Of a DNA stretch of 64,000 nucleotides, positions 17,832 through 27,600 are shown piece by piece; position 1 is the stretch's first letter, and every line of letters starts with the position of its first letter. Position numbers and translations under genes: made by a program. Source of the stretch: Microcella putealis. Lineage in GTDB: Bacteria; Actinomycetota; Actinomycetes; Actinomycetales; Microbacteriaceae. A model generated the notes under the pieces. It had not been told where the DNA came from. It ran no database searches and worked only from the letters and a program-made list of their open reading frames with translations. The stretch lies in the NCBI RefSeq assembly GCF_004216575.1, contig NZ_SGWW01000003.1, positions 248,001-312,000 on the forward strand, written 5' to 3'.

Positions 17832-18826
17832 TCGCACCACCGACCGGCGACCGCGCCGAGCTCATCGACCCCGACGGGCCGTTTGAGCTCGGCGCGGTGC
17901 TGTTTCCGCTGCGACGCGGGACGGGCGACCCGACCCAGGTCTGGGAGGGTCAGCGCGGCGGGGCGGGCCCCGCCTGGCGCGGCCAGCTGACCCCCGATGG
18001 CCCCGCGACGATCCGGATGCACGCCCTCGGCCCCGGCGCACGTGGCGGCATCGACATGCGCGCCTGGGGCCCCGGCGCCGACTGGTCGCTCAGCCACGCG
18101 CGCGAGCTGCTCGGCCTCGACGACGACGGCTGGCCGGCTTTCGACGCGCTGCTCGCCGGGCTTGCCGCCGACGGCGACCCGGCGGCCGCGGCCCTGCAAC
18201 GCCTGCGCCACCGGCGGCCGGGGCTGCGGCTCTTGCGCACGGGCCTCGTGCTCGAGTCCGCCGTCGCGGCCGTGCTCGAGCAAAAAGTCACCGGGGTCGA
18301 AGCGCGGCGCAGCTGGCGGCAGCTGATCCGTGCGCACGGCGCGGAGGCGCCGGGGCCTGCGCCCGCCGGGATGCGCATCCTGCCGACGGCCGAGGCGTGG
18401 CGGAGCATTCCCGACCACGAGTGGCACCGGGCCGGCACGACCCCCGCCCGCCGCGACACCATTCGCCGGGTCGCCGCCGTCGCCCCGGCCCTGCAGCGCA
18501 CGATCGCTGTGGGGCGCAACGCCGGCGCCGACGAGCGGCTCGTCGCCGGGTTTCGGTCGATTCCGGGCCTCGGCGGGTGGACGCTCGCCGAGATCGTGCA
18601 GCGCGCCCACGGCGACCCCGACACCGTGAGCGCCGGCGACTACCACCTGGCGCACGGCGTCACCCACTGGTTCACCGGGCAGCGGGGCGACGACGCCGAG
18701 ATGATGCGGCTGCTTGAGCCGTACCGCGGCCACCGGCATCGGGTTGTGCGATACATCGAAGGAAGCGGGGTCGAGACGCCCCGCTACGGTGCGCGAATGA
18801 CCATCGAGGACCACCGCGACCGCTGA
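17828..18826 (+). CDS. DNA-3-methyladenine glycosylase II-like (AlkA/HhH-GPD) protein
   Basis: About 332 residues. The C-terminal half carries the HhH-GPD fold of AlkA: helix-hairpin-helix FRSIPGLGGWTLAEIV followed by GDPDTVSAGDYHLAHG, whose Asp in AGDYHL matches the catalytic aspartate position. The N-terminal half has the actinobacterial block FELGAVLFPLRRGTGDPT. The expected role is excision of alkylated bases. The start is unusual: no in-frame ATG, GTG or TTG exists between 17399 and this block. The CTG at 17828 overlaps the preceding TGA (CTGA) and would allow coupled initiation, while the first GTG (17897) would remove part of the conserved block. The C terminus ends TIEDHRDR. Confidence 0.8.
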   Translation: MIAPPTGDRAELIDPDGPFELGAVLFPLRRGTGDPTQVWEGQRGGAGPAWRGQLTPDGPATIRMHALGPGARGGIDMRAWGPGADWSLSHARELLGLDDDGWPAFDALLAGLAADGDPAAAALQRLRHRRPGLRLLRTGLVLESAVAAVLEQKVTGVEARRSWRQLIRAHGAEAPGPAPAGMRILPTAEAWRSIPDHEWHRAGTTPARRDTIRRVAAVAPALQRTIAVGRNAGADERLVAGFRSIPGLGGWTLAEIVQRAHGDPDTVSAGDYHLAHGVTHWFTGQRGDDAEMMRLLEPYRGHRHRVVRYIEGSGVETPRYGARMTIEDHRDR

Positions 18827-18844
18827 CCCCACTACCGTCGCGGC

Positions 18845-19396
18845 GTGAACATGTTTTTCCGCCTCGTCTGGCTGAGCATCCGCGCGCGTTTCGGCGAGCG
18901 CATCCAGCCGACCGACGTCGCCCGCACCAGCTTCCGCGTCTGGCCCACCGACCTCGACGTGCTCATGCACATGAACAACGGCGTGTACCTGTCGATCATG
19001 GATCTCGGTCGCATCGACCTCATGGCGCGCTCGGGCGCGTGGCCGCGGCTGCAGAAGCTCGGCTACTACCCGGTCGTCGTGTCGTCGACGATCACCTACC
19101 GGCGCTCGCTCGAGCCGTGGCAGAAGTTCGTCGTCGAGTCGGCCATCATCGGCCTCGACGACAAGGCCGGCTACGTCGAGCAGCGCTTCGTGCGCGACGG
19201 AGAGGTGTACGCACGCGCGATCGTGAAGGCGCGGTTCTTGAAGAAGTCGGGCGGCACTGTGCCGATCGACGAGCTCGCCGAACTGTTCGGCCTCGACCCG
19301 GCCGACCACCCGCTACCCGAGTGGGTGCACGAGTGGAGCACGCGCGCGGCCCTGCCCACCCGCCGCGAGCCCGCGCCCAGCACCTGGGAAATCTGA
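18845..19396 (+). CDS. Acyl-CoA thioesterase (4HBT hot-dog fold)
   Basis: 183 residues of the hot-dog thioesterase type: TDLDVLMHMNNGVYLSIMDLGRIDLM is the catalytic helix region with its N-terminal Asp, followed by VVVSSTITYRRSLEPWQKF and the strand region VEQRFVRDGEVYARAIVKARFL. It probably hydrolyses acyl-CoA in the cytoplasm; substrate unknown. The GTG at 18845 is preferred because TACCGT (18833-18838) ends 6 bases before it, the leaderless pattern; an ATG two codons later is the alternative. It follows the glycosylase by 18 bases but with its own promoter. Confidence 0.85.
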   Translation: MNMFFRLVWLSIRARFGERIQPTDVARTSFRVWPTDLDVLMHMNNGVYLSIMDLGRIDLMARSGAWPRLQKLGYYPVVVSSTITYRRSLEPWQKFVVESAIIGLDDKAGYVEQRFVRDGEVYARAIVKARFLKKSGGTVPIDELAELFGLDPADHPLPEWVHEWSTRAALPTRREPAPSTWEI

Positions 19397-19444
19397 GCGA
19401 TCGTTGCCGCGCGCGCAGGTCGTCGCGCGAGTACTCTCGGCGTC

Positions 19445-19831
19445 GTGACCGACGACGACCGCCGCCCCCGTTCTGTCTACTCGGTGGGGGAAGACCCCGA
19501 CCCGCAGGTGTCGCTCGCGAACGAGCGCACCGCCCTGTCATGGATGCGCACCGCACTCGCGCTCGTCGCCGCCGGGGTGGCGCTGGCCACCCTCGTCAGC
19601 TTCGGCGACCTGCCCGCGCTGCTGCTGATCATCGCCGCCGTGTCGAGCCTCGCGGGCGCCGTGCTCGCCGGCTGGGCGCTCGCTCACTGGCGCACCGCTG
19701 AGCGCGCGCTGCGCCTCGGCAAGCCCATCCCCAAGCCGAGTGCCCTGCCCTGGCTCACCGTCGGCACGGTCGCGGTCGCGCTGCTGCTCGCCGCGTTCGT
19801 CGCGTTCGAGGCGATCGAGCGGGCCGGATGA
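19445..19831 (+). CDS. YidH-type DUF202 membrane protein
   Basis: 128 residues. DPQVSLANERTALSWMRTALALVAAGVAL is the DUF202 signature (NERT..SW.RT) leading into the first of three membrane helices. Function unknown in any organism. The GTG start follows a TACTCT hexamer by 7 bases, so the transcript is probably leaderless. The stop overlaps the next gene (ATGA), which encodes a second DUF202 protein, so the two probably act together. Confidence 0.85.
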   Translation: MTDDDRRPRSVYSVGEDPDPQVSLANERTALSWMRTALALVAAGVALATLVSFGDLPALLLIIAAVSSLAGAVLAGWALAHWRTAERALRLGKPIPKPSALPWLTVGTVAVALLLAAFVAFEAIERAG

Positions 19832-20145
19832 CCGCATCCGCATCGACCGAAAGCGGCGACGTCGACGACGACCGCGACCGGTCGAGCCTGTCGTGGCAGC
19901 GCACGATGGCGCAGGCGGCACTCGTCGTCCTCTTCGCAGCGGTCACGAGCATCCGCGTCGGTGAGCCGGTCGTCACGATCGGCGCCGCCGTGCTCGCCGT
20001 CGTCGCCTTCGGTCTCGCCGCGTTCGCGCCGAGCGCCGGTCGCCGCAAGGCTGCCTGGCCGCTCATGCGCTCGGCCGCGATCGTGACGATCGTCGCCGGG
20101 ATGCTCGGGGCGGCGATTCCGCTCGCCCTGCTGTTCACGGCGTAG
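19828..20145 (+). CDS. DUF202 membrane protein, second copy
   Basis: 105 residues: acidic N terminus DDDRDRSSLSWQRTMAQAALVVLFAA carrying the DUF202 SW.RT core, then three membrane helices. It is translationally coupled to the preceding YidH-type gene by an ATGA overlap. Paired DUF202 genes of this kind are usual in actinobacteria; no activity is known. Confidence 0.83.
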   Translation: MTASASTESGDVDDDRDRSSLSWQRTMAQAALVVLFAAVTSIRVGEPVVTIGAAVLAVVAFGLAAFAPSAGRRKAAWPLMRSAAIVTIVAGMLGAAIPLALLFTA

Positions 20146-20170
20146 CGGCGCCCCGCGGAGCCTCCGCTAC
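20142..20170. terminator. Convergent terminator built from two facing stop codons
   Basis: Inverted repeat GTAGCGG (20142-20148) / CCGCTAC (20164-20170) with a 15-base GC-rich loop. Both arms contain the stop codons of the converging DUF202 and SDR genes (TAG on each strand), so one hairpin serves both transcripts. Confidence 0.65.
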
Positions 20171-21003
20171 CCGCGCAGCAGAATGCGCCGCGTGACGCGG
20201 TCCATCGCCCGGTCGCTCAGCAGGCGTCGCGCGCCGACAACGGTCTTCGCCGAGGCGGGAACAGCCTCGCGCGTCTTCGGTCGGCGCGCGGTCGCCGCCC
20301 GCACGATCGCGTCGGCGACCTGCTCGGGGGTGCCGGCCGTGCGGCCGCCGTCAATCTTCTCGTAGGTGGCGCGCATGCGGCGGGCGATGTCGGCGTACGG
20401 CCCCTCACCCGAGATGGCCGTCATGCTCTCGCGGGCGATCGTGTTCCACTCGGTGCGAATGGGCCCCGGCTGGATGATCGTCACGTCGATGCCGAACGGC
20501 GCCACCTCGAGGCGCAGCGAGTCGCTGAGACCCTCGACGGCGAACTTCGTCGCGTGGTACCAGGCGCCGAGCGGCTCGTAGATGCGGCCCGCGATCGACG
20601 ACACGTTGATGATGCGGCCACTGCGCCGCTCGCGCATCGACGGCAGCACCAGCTGGGTGAGGCGGGCGAGGCCGAACACGTTCACCTCGAACTGACGACG
20701 CGCCTCCTCGAGCGGCACCTCCTCCATCGAGCCGTACGAGCCGTAGCCGGCGTTGTTGACGAGCACGTCGATGCGGTTGCGTTCCGTCAGAATCTGGGCG
20801 ACAGCATCCGTCATGCTCTGGTCGTCAGTGACGTCGAGAGAGAGCGTGTGGGCGCCGCGCTGCTCGATGCCGGCCATGCGGTCGACGCGGCGGGCGCCGG
20901 CGTAGACGATGAAGCCCTGCGCCAGCAGGCGATCGACGGTGGCCTCGCCAATGCCGGAGGAGGCCCCGGTCACGAGCGCGACCCGGGCGTTCTGCGCGCT
21001 CAT
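20167..21003 (-). CDS. Short-chain dehydrogenase/reductase
   Basis: 278 residues of the classical SDR type: cofactor motif TGASSGIGEA near residue 12, NNAGYGSYG, catalytic Ser in IINVSSIAGRIYEPLG and the YHATKFAVEGL Tyr-Lys motif, then PGPIRTEW. Probably NADP-dependent because of the Arg pair in YAGARRVDRM. Substrate unknown. The start ATG overlaps the stop of the FAD oxidoreductase by one base (TGATG); in-frame sequence upstream belongs to that gene. The two genes form a coupled redox pair. Confidence 0.9.
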   Translation of the reverse strand: MSAQNARVALVTGASSGIGEATVDRLLAQGFIVYAGARRVDRMAGIEQRGAHTLSLDVTDDQSMTDAVAQILTERNRIDVLVNNAGYGSYGSMEEVPLEEARRQFEVNVFGLARLTQLVLPSMRERRSGRIINVSSIAGRIYEPLGAWYHATKFAVEGLSDSLRLEVAPFGIDVTIIQPGPIRTEWNTIARESMTAISGEGPYADIARRMRATYEKIDGGRTAGTPEQVADAIVRAATARRPKTREAVPASAKTVVGARRLLSDRAMDRVTRRILLRG

Positions 21004-22607
21004 CACCATGCGCCTCCTCGCTCCTCGAGGACCGCCATGGCAGCGTTCTGCCCGCCGATCGCGCTCACCGCGCCGCCACGGCGGGCCCCCGAGCCGCAGA
21101 GGTAGACGCCATCGACGCCGGTCGCGACGCCCCAGCGCTCGGCCGGGGTCTGCGCACCCGCGGCATCGCCGTCTTCGAGCCACGGCCACGCGAGGTCGCC
21201 GTGGAAGATGTTGCCGCCGGGCAGGCGCAGCGACTGTTCGAGGTCGCGGGTGGTTTTCGTTTCGACGCAGGGGTTGCCGTTGCCGTCGGTCATGAGCAGC
21301 GACTCGATCGGCTCGGCGAGAACCGAGTTGAGCGAGTCGATGACGGAGTGTTGAAGCTGGTCGCGCATCCGGTCGTTGGTGTCCTTACTGAGCAATCGAT
21401 CGGGGGTGTGCAGGGCGAAGACGGTTAGCGTGTGGGCGCCGGCCGCCTGCAGGTCGGGTCCGAGAATCGTCGGGTCGGTCAGCGAGTGGCAGTAGATCTC
21501 GGCGGGCACCGGGTCGGGCACGCGGCCCGCGCTCGCCTGGTCGTACGCCGACTGCAGTTGACTGAACAGCTCGTTGATGTGGAATGTTCCGCCGAAGGCC
21601 GCTGCCGGGTCGATGCTCGCGTCTTTCAGGCGGGGCAGGCGCGTGAGCAGCAGGTTCACCTTCACCTGCGCGCCCTCGGCCGCGGGTTCGTGAACGCGGG
21701 ATGCCGTGCTCGCGCCGTTCGCGTCACCCGCGGCGAGCAGGCGGTTCAGTTCGCGCGGCGAGGCGTTCACGAGCACACGCTCGGCCGCCACCCGGTGTTC
21801 GGCGTCGCCGACCCGGTAGCTGACGACGCGGTCGCCGTCGAGGGCCGTCACCTCGGCGCCCGTGGTGAGGGTCGCGCCGGCGAGGCGGGCCGCGCGGGCG
21901 AGCTCGCCGGTGACGGCGCCCATGCCGCCGACGGGCACGTTCCAGTCACCCGTGCCGCCGCCGATGACGTGGTACAGGAAGCAGCGGTTGGCGGCGAGGG
22001 TCTCGTCGTCGTTCGAGGCGAAGGTGCCGATGAGGGCGTCGGTGTACGCGACGCCGCGCACGAGGTCGCTCGCGAAGGTGCGCTCGATGGTGCGCCCGAC
22101 CGGCTGCTCGATGAGCGCATCCCAGAGCGCGTCGTCACCGAGCGCGGCGCGGGCCTCGCTGCGTGTCAGCAGGGGGTCGGTCACCGTGGGGAAGAGGGTG
22201 CGGGCGAGACGGGTGGTTCCGTCATAGAAGGTGCGCCACGCATCCGCATCGTATTTCGCGCCAATCGCGGCGAACGACGCGTCGGTCGCGGCGGAGTCGT
22301 GGTTGTCGACGAGGAGGCCGCCCTCGCCGCCCGGCACCGGCGTGTACGACGAGTAGCGGCGCGGGGCGAGGCGAATCGACAGCCCGAGGTCGTCAATGAT
22401 GCGCTTTGGCAAGAGGCTGACGAGGTACGAGTAGCGGCTCAGGCGGGCGTCGATGCCGGCGAACGCTTCGGCCGAGACGGCGGCGCCGCCGACGGTGTCG
22501 AGCCGCTCGAGCACCTCGACGTCGAGGCCAGCGCGGGCGAGGTAGGCGGCGGCGGCGAGGCCGTTGTGGCCGCCGCCGATGATGACGACGTCGCGACGAG
22601 TGGTCAC
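21003..22607 (-). CDS. NAD(P)/FAD-dependent oxidoreductase, phytoene desaturase-like (PYROXD2 type)
   Basis: 534 residues. An N-terminal FAD-binding Rossmann motif VVIIGGGHNGLAAAAYLARAG is followed by VLERLDTVGGAAVS. The C-terminal FAD region VDGVYLCGSGARRGGAVSAIGG is as in the CrtI/PYROXD2 group. No carotenoid genes surround it, so a carotenoid role is not indicated; the substrate is unknown. The GTG at 22607 has AGGAG 7 bases before it. It is coupled to the SDR gene downstream. Confidence 0.85.
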   Translation of the reverse strand: MTTRRDVVIIGGGHNGLAAAAYLARAGLDVEVLERLDTVGGAAVSAEAFAGIDARLSRYSYLVSLLPKRIIDDLGLSIRLAPRRYSSYTPVPGGEGGLLVDNHDSAATDASFAAIGAKYDADAWRTFYDGTTRLARTLFPTVTDPLLTRSEARAALGDDALWDALIEQPVGRTIERTFASDLVRGVAYTDALIGTFASNDDETLAANRCFLYHVIGGGTGDWNVPVGGMGAVTGELARAARLAGATLTTGAEVTALDGDRVVSYRVGDAEHRVAAERVLVNASPRELNRLLAAGDANGASTASRVHEPAAEGAQVKVNLLLTRLPRLKDASIDPAAAFGGTFHINELFSQLQSAYDQASAGRVPDPVPAEIYCHSLTDPTILGPDLQAAGAHTLTVFALHTPDRLLSKDTNDRMRDQLQHSVIDSLNSVLAEPIESLLMTDGNGNPCVETKTTRDLEQSLRLPGGNIFHGDLAWPWLEDGDAAGAQTPAERWGVATGVDGVYLCGSGARRGGAVSAIGGQNAAMAVLEERGGAW

Positions 22608-22693
22608 GTGGGTGCTCCTGCTGCGGGGGAATCAGTGGTGCGGTGCGTCGTCAGCCTATGCAGGCGCAGGCATGCTGTGCACGCCTGGGGAGG

Positions 22694-23662
22694 TCACTGG
22701 GTGCGCGGCGAATCCGTGGTGCGCTCGGCGACCGGTTCGGCGACCGGTTTGCTTGGGGTTTCGGCACGGCGGCGGCGTGCGACGTCGAGCGCGACGCCGC
22801 CGATCACGCCGATCGCCAGCGCAACCGCCAAGGGTGGGAGGGCAACCTCGACGAGACCGAGCGCCATCCAGAACACACCAACGCCGTAGTCGAGCATCTC
22901 GAGCGGGTTGCGGGCGAGAATACGGCTGCCCGCGGCGTTTCCGACACCGGTGAAGAACGCGGGGCCGATCCATAGCGCGGCCACGCTGACCACGACGGCA
23001 ACGACGCGGCCGACGGTGCGGAAGCCGCACCAAGCGATCACCGCCCCGACAAGTACCGCGGGCATCCAGCGCAGCGCCATCAGCAGACCGTCGGCGAGCG
23101 GCGAGAGCCCGGAGGGGTCGGAGAGGAAGAGCTCGCGTAGCGCGATGCCGAGCCACGAGCCCGAGACCACGGCGGTCATCGACAGGGCGATCGCGGCGCC
23201 CGGCACCGGTGCCTGGGCGACGAGCAGCAGCACGAGCAGTCCCACGACGAATGCGACAGCGCAGACGGCCACGAGTAGCGCCAGATACAGGGATGCGCGC
23301 ACCGATTGTTCGAGCACGCCCACCGTCACCACCACCGACTGAATGATCGCGATGAGCTGCACACCGAGGGTTCCACCGACGAGGGCACGCGTGCCGCCGG
23401 GCGGGCGCCGCTCGGCGAGGATGCGCGCCGCAAGGCCGGAGGCAGCCGAGCCGACCACGATGAGGGCGACGATGGTGCCGAGAAAGTATTGGTTGAGCGG
23501 CAGCAGGGCGATGGGCATGTCGAGCGTGCCGGCCTCGCCCAGGTTCTGCAGCGGCAGCCGCGCGCCCGTGATGAGCCACGGCAGCAGGCCGACGAGCGCG
23601 CCGCCTGCCCCGATTCCGAGCCAGACGAGAGGAGAAAGCGAGGAACGATCGACAGCGGCCAT
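22694..23662 (-). CDS. Polytopic membrane protein of unknown function
   Basis: 322 residues with about eight membrane helices and a hydrophilic Arg/Pro-rich C-terminal tail (from about residue 295). I recognise no conserved domain. The start at 23662 is chosen over the in-frame ATG at 23683 because TAGCCT (23675-23670) ends 7 bases before it. That hexamer contains the TAG stop codon of the LysR gene, so the promoter sits on the end of the upstream gene. Lying between LysR/putA and the FAD oxidoreductase it could be a transporter, but nothing in the sequence shows this. Confidence 0.7.
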   Translation of the reverse strand: MAAVDRSSLSPLVWLGIGAGGALVGLLPWLITGARLPLQNLGEAGTLDMPIALLPLNQYFLGTIVALIVVGSAASGLAARILAERRPPGGTRALVGGTLGVQLIAIIQSVVVTVGVLEQSVRASLYLALLVAVCAVAFVVGLLVLLLVAQAPVPGAAIALSMTAVVSGSWLGIALRELFLSDPSGLSPLADGLLMALRWMPAVLVGAVIAWCGFRTVGRVVAVVVSVAALWIGPAFFTGVGNAAGSRILARNPLEMLDYGVGVFWMALGLVEVALPPLAVALAIGVIGGVALDVARRRRAETPSKPVAEPVAERTTDSPRTQ

Positions 23663-23672
23663 GGTGGCGAGG

Positions 23673-24563
23673 CTAGGGCACAAACGCGACGGCCTGCGTC
23701 AACACTGCACGCACGGCGACGATCGCGGGCCTGACCGCGGCGGGCACCCGCGCCGAGGTGAAGACCGTGCGCTGCGGGTCGCCCTCGAGCGTAATGAGGG
23801 GGATGCGCGGCGTCTCGCCGCCCCACACCAGATCGGGCAGCAGCGCCACGGCGTGACCGGCCTCGACGAGTCGAATGTGCGCCTGCAGGTCGGCCGTCTC
23901 GAAGCGCACGTCGGGCTCGAAGCCGGCGAGACGGCACTGCTGTTCGGCGAAGTGGCGGCTCGCGGTGCCGCGCGGCTCCATGACCCAGGCGGCGCTCGCC
24001 GCGTCGGCGAGAGAACGGATGCGCGCGGTCGTTGGCGGCACGCCCAGACGCAGGGCGTCGTTCAGCAGGGGAACGCGGTCGAGGTCGGTGCGGCGCGGGG
24101 CGGCGTGCGCCGGGTACTCCTCGGCGATGACGAGGTCGAAGTCGCGGGCCCACACCTCGTCGAGTGCGCTCTCGGGCTCGCGCTGGGTGATCTCGACCCG
24201 CACGGCCGGGTACTGCTCGGCGAGCAGCGTGAGGGCGCGCGGCACGATGCCGAGCGCGGCCGACTGAAAGACGGCGAGCCGCACGGTTCCGCTCGGCGAG
24301 CCCGTCGCTTCGGCGAGGGACTGCTCGAGGCGTTCGAGCTCGTCGAGCACCACGCTCGACCCCTCGGCGAGTAGTTCGCCGGCCGGGGTGAGCTGCAGGC
24401 GGCGTCCGACGCGTTCGAACAGGGTCGCGTTCGCCTCGAGTTCGAGTTGTGCGAGCTGCTGCGAGACGGTGGAGGGTGCGTACGAGAGGGCGCGGGCGAC
24501 GGCGTGCACCGTTCCGCGGCGACGCAGTTCGCGTAACAGGCGCAGTCGACGTGGGTCGAGCAT
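23673..24563 (-). CDS. LysR-family transcriptional regulator
   Basis: 296 residues. The N-terminal winged HTH (LRELRRRGTVHAVARALSYAPSTVSQQLAQLE, seen as the HTH core ALSYAPSTVSQQLAQLE) is followed by the helical linker and an effector-binding domain starting near residue 92 (GTVRLAVFQSAALGIVPRAL). It is divergent from putA, with two inverted repeats in the 106-bp space between them. Control of proline catabolism is therefore likely, by analogy with LysR-type regulators encoded next to their targets. AAGGGG lies 6 bases before the ATG. Confidence 0.85.
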   Translation of the reverse strand: MLDPRRLRLLRELRRRGTVHAVARALSYAPSTVSQQLAQLELEANATLFERVGRRLQLTPAGELLAEGSSVVLDELERLEQSLAEATGSPSGTVRLAVFQSAALGIVPRALTLLAEQYPAVRVEITQREPESALDEVWARDFDLVIAEEYPAHAAPRRTDLDRVPLLNDALRLGVPPTTARIRSLADAASAAWVMEPRGTASRHFAEQQCRLAGFEPDVRFETADLQAHIRLVEAGHAVALLPDLVWGGETPRIPLITLEGDPQRTVFTSARVPAAVRPAIVAVRAVLTQAVAFVP

Positions 24564-24607
24564 CCGAAGCCCCTTCGATGCGAATGCCAGAGATTGTTCG
24601 TCATATT

Positions 24608-24623
24608 CGCACAGAACTGTGCG
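24608..24623. promoter_or_regulatory. Inverted repeat, candidate LysR operator
   Basis: Perfect 7-bp arms CGCACAG and CTGTGCG around AA, flanked by TTC on the left and GAA one base further out on the right. It lies midway between the LysR and putA start codons, the usual place for a LysR-type regulatory site. Confidence 0.6.
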
Positions 24624-24647
24624 GAAAGGCCCGCTATGAGCGAAGGG

Positions 24648-24659
24648 TGACAGGTGTCA
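24648..24659. promoter_or_regulatory. Second inverted repeat next to the putA -10 element
   Basis: TGACA and TGTCA arms around GG. It directly abuts the CAGGCT hexamer (24658-24663) that ends 6 bases before the putA ATG. A protein bound here would overlap the putA promoter. Confidence 0.5.
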
Positions 24660-24669
24660 GGCTTAGCTC

Positions 24670-27600
24670 ATGAGCGAGATCACCGTGGATGCCGCGACCG
24701 GGAACGACGCCGCTGACGCCGCCGTGCAGCGCGTGCGAGGCTGGCTGGCCGACGCGGCCGGCGCCGCGCCCGACCCCGCGGCCGAGCGCCTCGCGGGGCT
24801 GCTACAAGACCCCGACGGCCTCGACTTCGCCATCGGCTTCGTCGACCGCGTCGCCCGCCCCGACGACCTCGGCGTCGCCGCGCGCGAGCTCGAGCGCCTC
24901 AGCCGGCGCGTGCCGAAGTTCTTGCCGTGGTACCTGCGCGGGCTCATCGTGCTCGGCGGCGGCTTTGCGCCCCTCTTGCCCTGGCTTATCGTGCCGATCG
25001 CCCGGCGGGTGCTGCGCCACATGGTCGGCCACCTCATCATCGACGCGACCCCCGAGAAACTCGGCCGCACGCTGGGGCGCCTGCGCGAGAACGGCGACCG
25101 GCTCAACATCAACCTGCTCGGCGAGGCGGTGCTCGGCGACGCCGAAGCCGACCGTCGCCTTGAGGGGCTGCACGCGCTCGTCGCCCGCGACGACGTCGAC
25201 TACGTCTCGGTGAAGGTCTCGGCGATCGTCAGCCAGCTGTCGATGTGGTCGTTCGACGAGACCGTTGAGCGCGTCGTCGAGCGTCTCGCGCCGCTGTACC
25301 AGCGCGCCGCGTTCGGCGGCACCCCCACGTTCTTGAACCTCGACATGGAGGAGTTCCGCGACCTTGACCTCACCATCGAGGTGTTCACCCGGCTGCTTGA
25401 GCGGCCGGGCCTCGGCCAATACGAGGGCGGCATCGTGCTGCAGGCGTACCTTCCCGAGGCGGTGCCCGCACTCGACCGCCTGACCGCGTGGGCGCGGGCC
25501 CGGCGTGAGGCGGGGGGAGCGGGCATCAAGGTGCGCGTCGTGAAGGGCGCGAACCTCGCCATGGAGCGCGTCGAAGCGGCCGTACACGACTGGCCCTGCG
25601 CCGTGCTGCCGTCGAAACAGGCGACCGACGCGAACTACAAGCGCGTGATCGACCGGGCGCTTGACCCGGCGCGCGCATCCGCCGTACGCATCGGGGTAGC
25701 CGGGCACAATCTGTTCGACATCGCGTGGGCCCTGCAGCTGGCGTCGGCTCGCGGCGTCGCCGACCGCGTCGAGATCGAGATGCTCATCGGCATGGCGCCC
25801 GCGCAGGCCGACGCCGTGCGCGCGACCGCCGGGGGGCTCTTGCTCTACACGCCGGTCGTGCACCCCCGCGACTTTGACTCGGCGATCAGCTACCTCATTC
25901 GCCGGTTGGAGGAGAACGCGTCGAGCGAGAACTTCCTCTCCGGCGCCTTCGAGCTCGCCGACGACGCACGCATGTTCGCCCGCGAGGAGGAGCGCTTCCG
26001 CCGCTCGCTCGCTGAGCTCGCCGCCGCTCCGGGCGAGCCGGTGCGGCACCGCGTGCAGAACCGGTCAACGGACGCCCCGCACCCGCAGCCCAACGGCGTC
26101 GGCGTCGACGAGGGCTTCGCCAACGAGCCCGACACCGACCCCTCGCTGCCGGCGAACCGCGCGTGGGGGCGCGAGATTCTGCGGAGCGCTGCTGACGCAT
26201 CCGTTTTCGCGGCTGGCGACGCGGCGCTCGCCGCCGCCGCGGTGCGCGACGCGGGTGCGCTGGAACGCATGATGGCGGATGCGCGGGGAAGCGCATCCGC
26301 GTGGGCGGCGGCGGGTGCCGATCACCGCGCGACCGTGCTGCACGCCGCGGGGCGCGTGCTCGCCGAGCGGCGGGCCGAGCTGCTCGCGGTGATGACGGCG
26401 GAGGCGGGCAAGACTCTCGCCGAGGGTGACCCCGAGGTGAGTGAGGCGATCGACTTCGCGCATTACTACGCCGAGAGCGCGCGTTCTCTTGCCGACGTCG
26501 CGGACGCGCAGTTCGACCCGGTGCGCCTGACGGTGGTGGCGCCGCCGTGGAACTTCCCCGTGGCGATTCCGGCGGGCAGTGTCTTGGCGGCACTCGCCGC
26601 GGGCAGCGCGGTCATCATCAAGCCGGCCCCGCAGGTTCGGCGCTGCGCGGCGGTGATGGTCGAGGCGCTGTGGGCGGCGGGCGTGCCGCGCGAGGTGCTG
26701 CACCTCGTCGACGTGCCTGAGAACGAGCTCGGCCGTCAGCTGATCAGCCACCCGGCGGTTGACCGGGTGGTCTTGACCGGCGCGTTTGAGACGGCCGCGC
26801 TGTTTAGGTCGTGGCGACCCGATCTGCCGATTCTCGCCGAGACGAGCGGCAAGAACGCGATCATCGTCACCGCGTCAGCCGACTACGACTTGGCGGCGGC
26901 CGACATCGCGAAGTCGGCGTTCGGCCACGCGGGCCAGAAGTGTTCGGCCGCGTCGCTCGCGATTCTGGTCGGCTCGGTCGCCGATTCGGCGCGCTTCGAA
27001 CGGCAGTTGCTGGATGCCGTCACCACGATGAAGGTCGGCTGGCCGACCGACCCGGTGAGCGTTGTTGGCCCCCTGATCGAGCCGGCTTCGGGGAAGTTGC
27101 TGCGGGCGTTGACGCAGCTGGAGGGCGACGAGTCGTGGCTCGTGCAGCCGCGCGCGCTCGACGGTTCGGGCCGCTTGTGGTCGCCCGGCGTGAAGCGCTG
27201 GGTGGCGCCCGGCAGCGAGGCGCACATGACCGAGTTCTTCGGCCCCGTGCTCGGGCTGATGCGTGCCCGCACGCTGGAGGAGGCGATCGAGCTGCAGAAT
27301 GCGACGCCGTTCGGTCTGACGGCGGGCATCCACTCGCTCGACGCCGACGAGGTGGGGCAGTGGGTCGACACCGTTGAGGCGGGCAACCTGTACGTGAACC
27401 GCGGCATCACGGGCGCGATCGTGCGCCGCCAGCCGTTTGGTGGCTGGAAGCGCTCCAGCGTCGGCGGTTCGACGAAGGCGGGTGGCCCGTCGTACGTGTT
27501 CGGCTTCGGTACCTGGAAGCCGGTCGCCCGCGAGCCGAAGAAGAACCTGTCGCTGCGGCACCTCGGCGAGGCGGCGGCGCGCGTGCTCGAGGCGGCGCAG

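Noticed and set aside
17558-19309. 583-codon minus-strand open frame
   Set aside because: Antisense to the DUF4190, AlkA-like and thioesterase genes, which have clear families; composition is typical of a shadow frame.
22661-22687. Short stem (CAGGCG/CGCCTG) downstream of the 322-residue membrane protein gene
   Set aside because: Only six base pairs around a 15-base loop, not distinguishable from chance at this GC content.
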